Positions 1 through 8,619 of a stretch of 64,000 nt of DNA are shown in pieces. This DNA comes from Caldilineaceae bacterium (lineage in GTDB: Bacteria > Chloroflexota > Anaerolineae > Caldilineales > Caldilineaceae). Under the pieces are notes generated by a model. It was not told where the DNA came from. It ran no database searches and saw only the letters and a list, made by a program, of their open reading frames with translations. Both the position numbers and the translations under genes were made by a program. Every line of letters begins with the position of its first letter. The stretch's first letter is position 1. The stretch lies in assembly GCA_019637695.1 (NCBI GenBank), contig JAHBVG010000023.1, positions 19,240-83,239 on the forward strand, read 5' to 3'.

Positions 1-436
1 CTTCACTGCCATCCCAGAGTTCGCCTTCGTAGGGGGCGCCCTCATCGTCCACAAGCATCAATCGCTGCCCTTCAAAATCCTCAAAGCGCAGGATGTCGCG
101 CCCGGCGAGTTGCTCCAATCCGTGATGGCGGACATTATGCGCGTCCAACCGTTCGATCCAATAGTCCAGCGCCGCTCGACCATTGACGCGGAACGCGGTG
201 GCGACAATACTATCCGTGCCGCGTCGATCTACGCCGGCCCGCGGCCAGTCAAAGAAGGTCATATCGGTGCCAGGGCTGCCGAGCTTGTCCGCATAAAAGA
301 GATGATAGGCGGAGGTGTCGTCCTGGTTGACCGATTTCTTCACCAGCCGCAGCCCTAAGAGTCGGGTGTAGAAATCGACATTCCTGCCGATCTGGGCCGT
401 GACTGCTGTCACATGATGGATACCATTGAGTTGCAT
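1..436 (-). CDS. Partial VOC-fold ring-cleaving dioxygenase
   Basis: The reading frame opens at an ATG preceded by a GGGAGAAG ribosome binding site and runs off the left edge of the window, so about 145 N-terminal residues are visible. The protein starts MQLNGIHHVTAVTAQIGRN and continues through LGLRLVKKSVNQDD and YHLFYADKLGSPGTDMTFF. This pattern is typical of the glyoxalase/bleomycin-resistance/dioxygenase superfamily, and closest to the PcpA/MhqO-type ring-cleaving dioxygenases. The His pair at residues 7-8 should supply the first metal ligand. Family members bind Fe(II) or Mn(II) and open hydroquinone-type aromatic rings. The second half with the remaining ligands is outside the window, so the substrate cannot be judged. 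Confidence 0.85.
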   Translation of the reverse strand, partial: MQLNGIHHVTAVTAQIGRNVDFYTRLLGLRLVKKSVNQDDTSAYHLFYADKLGSPGTDMTFFDWPRAGVDRRGTDSIVATAFRVNGRAALDYWIERLDAHNVRHHGLEQLAGRDILRFEDFEGQRLMLVDDEGAPYEGELWDGSE

Positions 437-553
437 AACACTTCTCCCAAGTTAGTTTGATATTGAATTACTTAATATCGAATATTTTAACATAACTTTG
501 ATAGTCTGTCAACTGTCATGGAACTACCAGATTTCAGAAGTTCCTGCTTTGCG

Positions 554-606
554 CCGGTCCGTGACCGGCGGTCGCTGCTCACTACTCCACCGGGTCACGG
601 ACCCGG
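554..606. repeat. Imperfect inverted repeat
   Basis: The arm at 554-568 (CCGGTCCGTGACCGG) is matched at 590-606 by its near reverse complement, which has one extra base on each side of the core. Each arm is itself almost palindromic, so a cruciform or two separate hairpins are possible. No T-run follows, so a simple intrinsic terminator is unlikely. Confidence 0.6.
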
Positions 607-675
607 CGGGAGTAATCCTATCTGTGTAGCGATTTACGCCGGGTTGTAGAAGTGTTGCATCAAGCATAAATTGAG

Positions 676-737
676 GGGTACGGGCGCTGCTTGCTGCGCC
701 CTCTGCACACCAGGCGCAGCAAGCAGCGCCCGTACCC
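676..737. repeat. Perfect 25-bp inverted repeat, 12-nt loop
   Basis: The arm at 676-700 is perfectly complementary to 713-737. It starts GGGTACGGGCGC and ends GCTGCGCC. The loop is 701-712. The stem is very stable and lies between two leftward genes. No oligo-T tract follows on either strand. It could be a REP-like or MITE-like palindrome, or a factor-independent transcription barrier for the gene ending at 813. Confidence 0.7.
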
Positions 738-812
738 TGGTTCAATGTGGGTGTGCCTCCTCCGCTTCAGCTATTCTGATCGGGCCATGCGGGACCTATG
801 CCCAGGCGCTCC

Positions 813-1694
813 CTACGGACACGGATAGAGCGAAATGGGGATGCGCGTATAATCGACGTCGCTGCCATCCATTGGGCTGGTTTCGTGCGCGCCGATCAGC
901 AGCGTCGTGGGTACGGTGACCGTATACGGTACGCTGGCGCTGAAGGGTCGATAGAAACCAAGATTCCCGCCCTCAGTTGGTGTCGGCGCTGCGACTGACG
1001 TACCATTGCGGTCGCTGAGCGTGACCACCACGTTGGCCTCGAAGGTCTCGCTGTAGCCACCGATCATTGGCGTACAGATCTGTGCGTCTCCCGGCTTGGG
1101 CCAGTCAACGTCGATGTGACGTTGGCGTGTGCCTAATGTAAGGGGGATGGTGACTGTGTATGCAGCGCCGCCGTTCTCCGCGTCTTCTTCAAAGATTTGG
1201 AGGGTGCCGGTCTGCACTTCGCTCACAAAAAAGCGCAAATGGGTATGGAAGAAATCGTAGCCATCCACAGAACCGCCCATCGCGTAGCGCTCGGCAATCA
1301 GCGTACCCTGGCTGTCGAGCAGACGCATCATCACACTCGCCTCAAAAGTTCGCGAGTAGCCAATTACCTCAATGGGACTGTTGTAGACCCCCCCTTCCAC
1401 TGGGGAAAAGACCTCGATAGCAGCAGCGGGGTCCGTCCACGGATTGGGGGTGGGCGTCGCCGTCGCTGGTATACCGGGGCAACTCTGCACAAGAGGAAGA
1501 TAAGTCTTGTCAAGAGGCGGCGTCTCCTGCGGCGCGGCGACCATCTCTATACAGGCGTTTTTGCTGGTCTGGCTGATCTTGCTTCCTTGTCCTGTGGCGA
1601 AGAGGCGATTCGCCGCCAAGAGCGCCAACAGGATGGCGAGCAGCAATAGACTGCTCCCAATCATTCTCGATTTCGGGCGAGCGGAACTGATCAT
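813..1694 (-). CDS. Secreted protein with two Gmad2-type Ig-like domains
   Basis: The start is set at 1694, where AAGGAGG lies seven bases upstream. A longer frame begins at 1811 but lacks a binding site. The product has 293 residues. A basic start is followed by a hydrophobic segment (about residues 11-30), which is a signal peptide or membrane anchor. After a short Pro/Thr linker come two similar beta-sandwich domains. The first (about 100-205) has IEVFSPVEGG and VIGYSRTFEASV; the second (about 205-293) has SETFEANVVVTLSDRNG. These match the Gmad2 family of immunoglobulin-like domains known from spore germination proteins and from many secreted Chloroflexota proteins. The role is unknown; an exported binding or structural protein is inferred. 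Confidence 0.75.
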   Translation of the reverse strand: MISSARPKSRMIGSSLLLLAILLALLAANRLFATGQGSKISQTSKNACIEMVAAPQETPPLDKTYLPLVQSCPGIPATATPTPNPWTDPAAAIEVFSPVEGGVYNSPIEVIGYSRTFEASVMMRLLDSQGTLIAERYAMGGSVDGYDFFHTHLRFFVSEVQTGTLQIFEEDAENGGAAYTVTIPLTLGTRQRHIDVDWPKPGDAQICTPMIGGYSETFEANVVVTLSDRNGTSVAAPTPTEGGNLGFYRPFSASVPYTVTVPTTLLIGAHETSPMDGSDVDYTRIPISLYPCP

Positions 1695-2070
1695 GGCATT
1701 CCTCCTTGGGAAGAACTTGATGATGCGCGAATGAATATCGATGTGCGGTTTACAGCGGTGGAGCCGATGGGACAGCCTGATTCTAGCACATTGTAAGGGG
1801 ATTGTCAGCATGTGAGCGGAGTGTTATTCCGCCTGGCTGGACGGAATATTATTCCGTCCTACAACAGCTCATTGATCAGTGCATGATGTAGACTGGCTGA
1901 AACGCATGAAAGTGGGGGTTGCGTTATAGACGACACTCTGGTTCAATGAGGCATCGCCGCCTTTCTCGGAAAATCGAAGATTGGCCTCCGCCAGGATTCG
2001 GGACTGTCTCGTTCTGGAAGGTGCAGCACGGGTATCGGTACAAGGCATCCCCAACCGTTGTGGATCCCCT
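1695..2070. other. Divergent intergenic region
   Basis: This 376-base gap lies between the leftward Gmad2 gene and the rightward RHS gene, so it should hold both promoters. It contains the tandem palindromes at 1816-1859. No RNA gene or open frame with a ribosome binding site was recognised. An upstream in-frame extension of the RHS frame to 1981 has no binding site and no signal-peptide character. Confidence 0.5.
1816..1859. repeat. Two adjacent palindromes of the dispersed family
   Basis: The first hairpin is GCGGA at 1816-1820 with TCCGC at 1828-1832. The second is the 21-bp palindrome at 1839-1859, with arm GGACGGAATA, centre T and arm TATTCCGTCC. The order (a GCGGA/TCCGC hairpin, then a GGACGGA hairpin followed by TAC) is the same as in the tandem copy at 56517-56567, so this is treated as a member of that family. 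Confidence 0.65.
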
Positions 2071-5000
2071 ATGGAAAAAGAAACCATGAAGATGTCCGTC
2101 ATCCGCCTCTTGTTTGTTCTGCTGGTGCTGACTGTGTTGGTCCCAGCCTTAGCTGCGTCCACACGACTCGCCGTGGCGCAACAAGCACTCCCCGACGCCG
2201 CAGGGAATCATCTCTTTCTGCCGTTCGTAACTGGTGGCAGTGGATCACCGGCCATACCTACGGCAACATCAACTGCGACAGCGACAGCCACGGCCATGTC
2301 CACATCTACTGCCACGGCCACATCGACAGCCACAGCTACGCCCACAGCGACATCAACTGCGACGCCGACAGCCACGGCCACGCCTACCCGCGACCCCATA
2401 CCGCCCGATCCCGTGGAAGTCGCACCGACGGTGGAACCGGGTATTGTCACCGATTTACATACAGCTTCGGCTTTCCTCTACAGCGGCGACGATCCCATCC
2501 AGACCGGCGTGGAACCGGGGACAATCGAGTTTCAGCGCACTGCGGTGCTGCGTGGCCGCGTCCTCGACCGAGATGGGGATGCCCTGAGCGAGGTGCGCGT
2601 CACCATCCTCAACCAGCCAGCGTACGGGCAGACACTCAGCCGCGCCGATGGAATGTTTGATATGGTCGTCAATGGCGGCGGTCTGCTTGTCGTTCAATAC
2701 GACAAAGAGGGCTATCTGCCCGCCCAGCGCCAGATCACCGCGCCCTGGCAGGATTACGCCTGGCTGCCCGATGTGGTTCTCACGCCGCTCGACGCGCAGG
2801 TGACAACCATCGATCTATCCTCGTCCGCGCCCATGCAGGTAGCGCAGAGCAGCGTCATCTCGGATACGGACGGCAGCCGTCAGGCCACCCTGCTCTTTCC
2901 GCAGGGGGTGCAGGCCGAGATTCTGCTGCCCGGCGGGGTGACACAGACCTTGACCACGCTCAACGTGCGCGCCACCGAATACACCGTTGGCGAGCGTGGA
3001 CCCGAGGCCATGCCCGGCGACCTGCCCCCCAGCAGTGGCTATACCTACGCCGCCGAGTTCAGCGTGGACGAAGCGCTGGCGGTCGGCGCGCTCGATATTC
3101 AGTTTGACCGTCCCATCTATAGCTACATCGACAACTTCCTCGACTTTCCCGTGGGCGGCGCTGTGCCCGTGGGCTACTACGACCGTAGCCGCGGCCTCTG
3201 GGTTCCCTCTGAGGATGGCCGCATTATTCAGATCCTCGGCGTCAGCGGTGGATTGGCGCAAATCGATGTGGACGGCAGCGGTCAGCCCGCGGACGGTGAG
3301 GCCCTGGCCGCATTGGGCTTCACCGACGCCGAACGCCAACAACTGGCGACCCTCTACACGGTGGGGACCAGCCTCTGGCGCGTGCCCATGACCCACTTCT
3401 CGGCCTGGGATTGTAACTGGCCCTTTGGTCCTCCCCCCGGCGGCGGACCGCCGCCTGGCCCGGATCCCAGCGGTGGCGGCGGCGGTGGGGGACCGGGCGG
3501 TGGTGGCCCTGGCGGTGGCGGTGGGCCTGGCGGTGGGGACGGTCCCGACGACGATTGCCCGCAGACCGGCTCCATCATCAGTTGTCACCGACAGGTCTTG
3601 GGTGAGCGTGTCCCCATCGCAGGGACGGGCCATTCGCTCCACTATAGCAGCGACCGTGTACCGGGCCGCGCCGAGACGCGTTCCCTGCAAATTCGCCTCA
3701 GCGGGCCAACGCTGACCACGCCGCCGCCCAAGCGCATCGACATGGAAATTCAGATTGCCGGGCGGCTCTTCCAGCAATCGTTCACGCCTGCGCCCAATCT
3801 CGACACCACCTTCGTGTGGGATGGCCTGGATGCCTACGGTCGATCTGTGGTTGGCTGGCAGCCGGTGACGGTACGCGTGGGCAACACCTATGACGGCGTC
3901 TATCAGCAGCCGAGCGTATCGCCCAGCTTTGGCGTGCCCTCCGGCGTCCCCATTACCGGCAGCCGCACCCGCCAGGAGGTGACGCTCTGGGCTGAGTGGT
4001 ATACACGGCTCGCCAATATGGACGGCGGGCCGCACAGCCTGGCCGGGTGGAGCCTCGACGTCCACCATGTCTACGATCCCATGGGGCGCGTCCTCTATTT
4101 GGGCGACGGCGGACGGCGCACCAATCAGAATGCTGCTACCATCGATACTTTTGCAGGCGGCGCTCCGTTTTTTGTAGATGGCGTGCCAGCTACCGAAACC
4201 TCAGTCTCGGGTCTAAACATGGTGATGGCCGGGCCGGATGGGTCAGTCTATATCAGCGGTTTTGGGCGTGTCCGCCAGATCAGCCCAACCGGGATCATCA
4301 CCACTGTGGCGGGTGGGGCCTTCGTACCGTCGGGGATTGGCGACGGTGGGCCAGCCATCCGCGCAGTTCTTTACGACCCAGCCGGGATGGACATTGGCCC
4401 GGATGGCAGCCTCTACATTGCGGAAAATCAGGGACATCGCATCCGTCGCGTGGGGCCAGATGGCATTATCACCACGGTGGCGGGGACTGGTGCTACCTGC
4501 GCCAACTCCACCCAACCCTGTGGCGACGGCGGACCGGCCACCCAGGCGCAGATCAGCCATCCGCGTGGGTTGGCGGTGGGGCCGGACGGCTCAATCTACG
4601 TTACAAGCCTGCAAAACCTACGCGTCCGCCGCATTGGCCCGGACGGCATCATCACGACCATCGCCGGCACAGGCGTCTTTGGCGAGAGTGGCGAGGACGG
4701 TCCGGCCAGCGCCGCGCAGTTAAGGTCTCCCTGGGATGTGGACGTGACTGCTGATGGCGTAATCTTTATCTCCGACTACTGGCGCATCCTGCGAATCGGC
4801 CCGGATGGAATCTTGACGCGGGTGGCAGGCGGCGGTCCCTGCTGCGACATCAAGGATGGCAGCCCAGCGCGCGAGGTGGCGATGACAGCGACGGCGTTGA
4901 CCGTGGGGTCGGATGAAACGATCTATCTTACAAGTGTCTGGGAATATCGTGTGCGGGTGGTGGCCGATGGCATCATCCGCACGGTGGCGGGCAACGGTGT

Positions 5001-8000
5001 CTATGCCAATAGCGGTGATGGGGGCGCTGCCACTGCTGCATCTTTTGGGCGGCTCTTCGGCCTTGCGCTAGGGCCGGATGGCAGCCTCTACATTGGTGAT
5101 CCTGAGAACAACCGGGTTCGGCGCGTTGCGCCCACATTGCCTGGGATCGGGCTGGCCCAGGCGATGATCCCCTCGGCGGACGGGCGAGAACTCTATCTTT
5201 TCAGCGGCGCGGGACGTCACCTGCGTACAGTGGACAGCCTGACCGGCGCGGTGCGCTATGAGTTCGGCTATGACAGCGGGGGACGTCTGCTCACCGTCAC
5301 CGATGGGGATGGCAATATTACCACGGTGGAACGCAATGGGGATGGCAACCCCACGGCGATTGTTGGCCCTTACGGTCAGCGCACAACGTTGGCGACGGAT
5401 GTCAACGGCTACCTGAGCCAGATTATTAACCCAGCGGGGCAGACTGTTCAACTTGTCACCGCTGCCGACGGTCTGTTGACCTCGCTCACTGACCCCCGCG
5501 GCGGAGTCCACCACTATACGTACAGCGCGGATGGGCGGCTGATCCGCGACGAGGACGCCGTGGGGAGTGTCACCACCCTCGCCCGCGCCGAGAGTGCCAC
5601 AGCCTATACCATCACTGTGGTTAGCAGCGGGCAGACCACGCTCTATGTCTCACAAAGATTACCGACCGGCGCGCGGCGACAGACGACGATCTTCCCTGGC
5701 GGCGCGCAGACAATCGTTGAGCAAGGGACAAATGGATCGAGCACCACGACCTATGCCGACGGCACACGGGTCGCCACAGCCCTGGCTCCCGATCCGCGCT
5801 GGCGGATGACGGCTCCCTTTGTCCAAAGTCAGACCATCACCACAACCGAGGGGCGCGTCCAGGTTACGACGCGCACACGGGCAGCATCACTCAATACACC
5901 CAACGATGTGTTAAGCCTACGCAGCCTCACCGAGACCCTAACCCTTAACGGACAGACGACGACCCTCACCTATGATGCACAGGAGCGGCGCTTCACCACC
6001 ACCACCCCGGCAGGGCGCACGACCCTCTCCACCCTCGATAGCCAGGGGCGGCTGACTCGCAGTGAATTGGTCGGGCTGGAACCCATTACCTTCAGCTATG
6101 ATAGCCGTGGACGGCTGGCGTCGATGATCATGGGCAGCGGTACGTCGGCGCGCGCCACGACGTTGACCTATGCGGCAACGGGTCCAGCGGCGGGCTACCT
6201 GACGGGCGTCACCGATCCGCTGGAACGTGTGACCAGCTTCAGCTACAACGCCGCCGGGCGCGTCACCGCGCAGACGCGGCCAGATGGGCAGATCATCGGC
6301 TACGGCTACGACGCTGCGGGTAACCTCACCAGCCTGACGCCGCCGGGCCGCGCCGCCCATACCTTCGGCTGGGGCGCGGATGGGCAGATGCAGCAGTACA
6401 CGCCGCCAGCCCCGGCCAATGGCGTCGCCGCCGCGCCGACCAGCTATCTTTATGACAACTTGGGCCGGCTGGCCGGCGTCACCCTGGCCGATGGGCAGGG
6501 GGTCGCCTTCCTCTACGACGGCAGCGGACGCCCGATCAAGTTGACGCAGCCGCAGGGCAGCGTTGACGTCAACCACGCCGCCAGCGGCGATGTTGCATCT
6601 CTTGTCTCCTCGGCAGGGATAACGCTCACCTTCGGCTATGATGGTCTGCTGCCCAAGAGCGAAAGCTGGAGCGGCGCGGTCAATGGCAGCGTCAGCCGTA
6701 CCTTCGATCCTATGTTGCGCACGGCCACACGCAGCGTCAACGGCGATTCCATCACGTTTGAATACGACGCGGACAGCCTGCTGATCAAGGCGGGCGCGCT
6801 GGCTCTGGGCCGTCATCCACAGCACGGATTGGTGATCAGCACCACGCTGGGCGTCGTCCGCGACGAGTGGAGCTACACCGGCTTCGGCGGGCTGGGATCC
6901 TATACCGCCCGCGCCGGGGGAACGCCGATCTACACCGCAACGTACACGCGCGACAAGTTGGGGCGCATCACCGCCGAGAACGAGACTATCGACGGCGTCG
7001 CCGCGCTTTATGCGTACAGCTATGATGCTGCCGGTCGATTGATCGGGGTCGCGAAGAATGGGACATCCATCCACAATTTCAGCTATGACGCCAATGGCAA
7101 CCGGCTGAGCGGCAGCGCCAGCTACAACGGGCAGGATCAGTTGCTGGCCGCAGGTGGAACGACCTTCACCTATGCGCCGGGCGGGGAACGAAAGACGAAG
7201 ACAGCGGCGGGGCAGACGACGACCTATACCTATGACGCACTGGGCTATCTGCTGGGGGTGACGCTGCCCGATAACACGCAGATCAACTATCTCCTTGATG
7301 GCATGGGACGCCGTGTGGGCAAGCGCGTGAATGGCGTCCTCACAGCAGGGTGGCTCTATGATGAGCGGGGACGGCTCGTTGCTGAGTTGGACGGCAACAA
7401 CGCTCTCGTCAGCCGTTTTGTCTACGGCAGCCGCCCTAACCTGCCCGATTCCCTGGTACGCGGCGGAGTGACCTATCGCATTCTCGGCAACCATTTGGGC
7501 AGCCCGCGACTGATCGTCAACACGGAGAATGGCGCGATTGTGCAGCGGATAGATTACGACGCCTACGGCAATGTCACCGCCGAGACGCTGGCGCCCGGGT
7601 TCGCGCCGATCCCCTTTGGTTTCGCCGGTGGCCTCTATGACCGCCACACCGGGCTTGTCCGCTTTGGCGTGCGCGATTACGACGCGTTCGTAGGGCGATG
7701 GACCACGCGCGACCCAATCCTCTTTGCGGCGGAATCGACCAATCTCTATGTCTATGCCTCAAACGATCCGGTCAACCGCCGCGACGCCGACGGCATGGAC
7801 GATGACCCGGCAGGCGGCGGTATCTGTCTCTTCCCGCCCATGCCGCTGCCCGGCTACGACAAGGGGCCGATCTTCCTCGATCCCAAGCCGACCAAACCGG
7901 AGCCGCCCATCAAGCCGCTGCCCTCCTTTGCTGACATGCAAAAGGAGCGACAGCAAGCCAGCGGCGGCAGCAAGAGCAGCGGCGGGGGCGGTGGGCTATC

Positions 8001-8250
8001 GCTGGGACCGTTTAGCTTCAAGCCCAAGCCCAACACGCCCAGCATCAGCGACATCCGTGAGAAAAATCCGCAGGATTGGTTCAAGAGCTTCGACCTGAGC
8101 GTGGAAGCGCCCATCTATCCTGACTTCAGCCTGCCGCCCAAACCCGAAAAACCCGGCAGCCCGGATCAATCGTCGCCAGATACCCGGCCGCCGGGTCCGC
8201 AGTGCAAGCCCAAACTCGACGCCCCTGACCCCGCCGGCTGTGAAGGGTAG
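2071..8250 (+). CDS. RHS/YD-repeat secreted protein with NHL propeller
   Basis: This is a 2059-residue exported protein. Starts at 2071 and 2086 are both possible; each leaves a good signal peptide (MKMSVIRLLFVLLVLTVLVP). A Thr/Ala/Pro/Ser linker spans about residues 62-115. It is followed by a carboxypeptidase-regulatory-like beta domain (about 160-245), a Gly/Pro tract (about 450-500) and five or six NHL-type repeats (about 690-1020) with recurring GPDGSLYI and ITTVAG motifs. Many YD repeats (about 1030-1800, such as YDAAGRL and GNRLSG) follow. The RHS core ends with RFGVRDYDAFVGRWTTRDP and NLYVYASNDPVN. RHS proteins form a hollow shell around a C-terminal payload. Here the last 150 residues are Pro/Gly-rich and match no toxin I know. 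Adhesion, competition or a cell-surface role are all open. Confidence 0.9.
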   Translation: MEKETMKMSVIRLLFVLLVLTVLVPALAASTRLAVAQQALPDAAGNHLFLPFVTGGSGSPAIPTATSTATATATAMSTSTATATSTATATPTATSTATPTATATPTRDPIPPDPVEVAPTVEPGIVTDLHTASAFLYSGDDPIQTGVEPGTIEFQRTAVLRGRVLDRDGDALSEVRVTILNQPAYGQTLSRADGMFDMVVNGGGLLVVQYDKEGYLPAQRQITAPWQDYAWLPDVVLTPLDAQVTTIDLSSSAPMQVAQSSVISDTDGSRQATLLFPQGVQAEILLPGGVTQTLTTLNVRATEYTVGERGPEAMPGDLPPSSGYTYAAEFSVDEALAVGALDIQFDRPIYSYIDNFLDFPVGGAVPVGYYDRSRGLWVPSEDGRIIQILGVSGGLAQIDVDGSGQPADGEALAALGFTDAERQQLATLYTVGTSLWRVPMTHFSAWDCNWPFGPPPGGGPPPGPDPSGGGGGGGPGGGGPGGGGGPGGGDGPDDDCPQTGSIISCHRQVLGERVPIAGTGHSLHYSSDRVPGRAETRSLQIRLSGPTLTTPPPKRIDMEIQIAGRLFQQSFTPAPNLDTTFVWDGLDAYGRSVVGWQPVTVRVGNTYDGVYQQPSVSPSFGVPSGVPITGSRTRQEVTLWAEWYTRLANMDGGPHSLAGWSLDVHHVYDPMGRVLYLGDGGRRTNQNAATIDTFAGGAPFFVDGVPATETSVSGLNMVMAGPDGSVYISGFGRVRQISPTGIITTVAGGAFVPSGIGDGGPAIRAVLYDPAGMDIGPDGSLYIAENQGHRIRRVGPDGIITTVAGTGATCANSTQPCGDGGPATQAQISHPRGLAVGPDGSIYVTSLQNLRVRRIGPDGIITTIAGTGVFGESGEDGPASAAQLRSPWDVDVTADGVIFISDYWRILRIGPDGILTRVAGGGPCCDIKDGSPAREVAMTATALTVGSDETIYLTSVWEYRVRVVADGIIRTVAGNGVYANSGDGGAATAASFGRLFGLALGPDGSLYIGDPENNRVRRVAPTLPGIGLAQAMIPSADGRELYLFSGAGRHLRTVDSLTGAVRYEFGYDSGGRLLTVTDGDGNITTVERNGDGNPTAIVGPYGQRTTLATDVNGYLSQIINPAGQTVQLVTAADGLLTSLTDPRGGVHHYTYSADGRLIRDEDAVGSVTTLARAESATAYTITVVSSGQTTLYVSQRLPTGARRQTTIFPGGAQTIVEQGTNGSSTTTYADGTRVATALAPDPRWRMTAPFVQSQTITTTEGRVQVTTRTRAASLNTPNDVLSLRSLTETLTLNGQTTTLTYDAQERRFTTTTPAGRTTLSTLDSQGRLTRSELVGLEPITFSYDSRGRLASMIMGSGTSARATTLTYAATGPAAGYLTGVTDPLERVTSFSYNAAGRVTAQTRPDGQIIGYGYDAAGNLTSLTPPGRAAHTFGWGADGQMQQYTPPAPANGVAAAPTSYLYDNLGRLAGVTLADGQGVAFLYDGSGRPIKLTQPQGSVDVNHAASGDVASLVSSAGITLTFGYDGLLPKSESWSGAVNGSVSRTFDPMLRTATRSVNGDSITFEYDADSLLIKAGALALGRHPQHGLVISTTLGVVRDEWSYTGFGGLGSYTARAGGTPIYTATYTRDKLGRITAENETIDGVAALYAYSYDAAGRLIGVAKNGTSIHNFSYDANGNRLSGSASYNGQDQLLAAGGTTFTYAPGGERKTKTAAGQTTTYTYDALGYLLGVTLPDNTQINYLLDGMGRRVGKRVNGVLTAGWLYDERGRLVAELDGNNALVSRFVYGSRPNLPDSLVRGGVTYRILGNHLGSPRLIVNTENGAIVQRIDYDAYGNVTAETLAPGFAPIPFGFAGGLYDRHTGLVRFGVRDYDAFVGRWTTRDPILFAAESTNLYVYASNDPVNRRDADGMDDDPAGGGICLFPPMPLPGYDKGPIFLDPKPTKPEPPIKPLPSFADMQKERQQASGGSKSSGGGGGLSLGPFSFKPKPNTPSISDIREKNPQDWFKSFDLSVEAPIYPDFSLPPKPEKPGSPDQSSPDTRPPGPQCKPKLDAPDPAGCEG
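2255..2390 (+). repeat. Degenerate hexamer repeat encoding the Thr/Ala/Pro linker
   Basis: About 22 imperfect copies of a six-base unit such as ACAGCC or ACGGCC encode alternating Thr-Ala, Thr-Ser and Thr-Pro. The 14-mer ACATCAACTGCGAC occurs twice, at 2266 and 2350, which suggests slippage or duplication. The tract is in frame within the RHS gene and forms an extended, probably glycosylatable spacer just behind the signal peptide. Confidence 0.75.
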
Positions 8251-8509
8251 GGGAATACAGACTCGCGCCAGCAGCGCGACAGGGACGCGATGGAGCAAGC
8301 GGTATGAGGGTGCGCATGAGAAGAAGGCAAAAGGCAAAAGTTTTGATCGGGCGCCGTTGGGGTTGTGTCACACGCAAGGCGAGACCGCGACTGCCCGCGA
8401 ACTCTTTGCCGAAGCGCAGGAGTTCCATGCAAAGGAGAACAAGACAATGGATAGAATCCAGGCGCTAATAGACGCGCGTGGTGTAGATGTTCCAACGGCA
8501 GCGGGCTGA
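8240..8509 (+). CDS. Doubtful small ORF with TPR-like C-terminus
   Basis: This 89-residue frame overlaps the end of the RHS gene by 11 bases and has no clear ribosome binding site. Its first half is basic and shows no family features. Residues 40-75 (LGLCHTQGETATARELFAEAQEF) read like one tetratricopeptide hairpin. It could be a small immunity-type partner of the RHS protein, as sits behind many RHS genes, or the leftover 3' end of a TPR gene. I favour a remnant. Confidence 0.3.
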   Translation: MKGRGIQTRASSATGTRWSKRYEGAHEKKAKGKSFDRAPLGLCHTQGETATARELFAEAQEFHAKENKTMDRIQALIDARGVDVPTAAG

Positions 8510-8619
8510 GCCCACACGGGTCTGTGTGGACAAGATAAAAGTAGGGGCGAGGGGCAGAGGATATTGGGGGCGCGTGTTGTCTTCTTTTGTCTCATACGAC
8601 AACGGCAAGCCCCTGATTC

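Larger units (their letters stand above)
437..812. other. Intergenic region with two hairpin-forming repeats
   Basis: I see no credible gene in these 376 bases. The AT-rich first part (437-510) probably holds the promoter of the leftward dioxygenase gene. The rest is dominated by two inverted repeats, listed separately. Short open frames here mirror each other because of those repeats and have no ribosome binding site. Confidence 0.6.

Noticed and set aside
2815..4068. Minus-strand frame of 417 codons
   Set aside because: Antisense shadow of the RHS gene with low-complexity Ala/Gly/His composition and no start signal.
5938..7647. Long minus-strand frame (569 codons) inside the RHS gene
   Set aside because: It is a shadow of the high-GC codon pattern of the real gene: no ribosome binding site, no family features, and the plus-strand frame has clear YD repeats.
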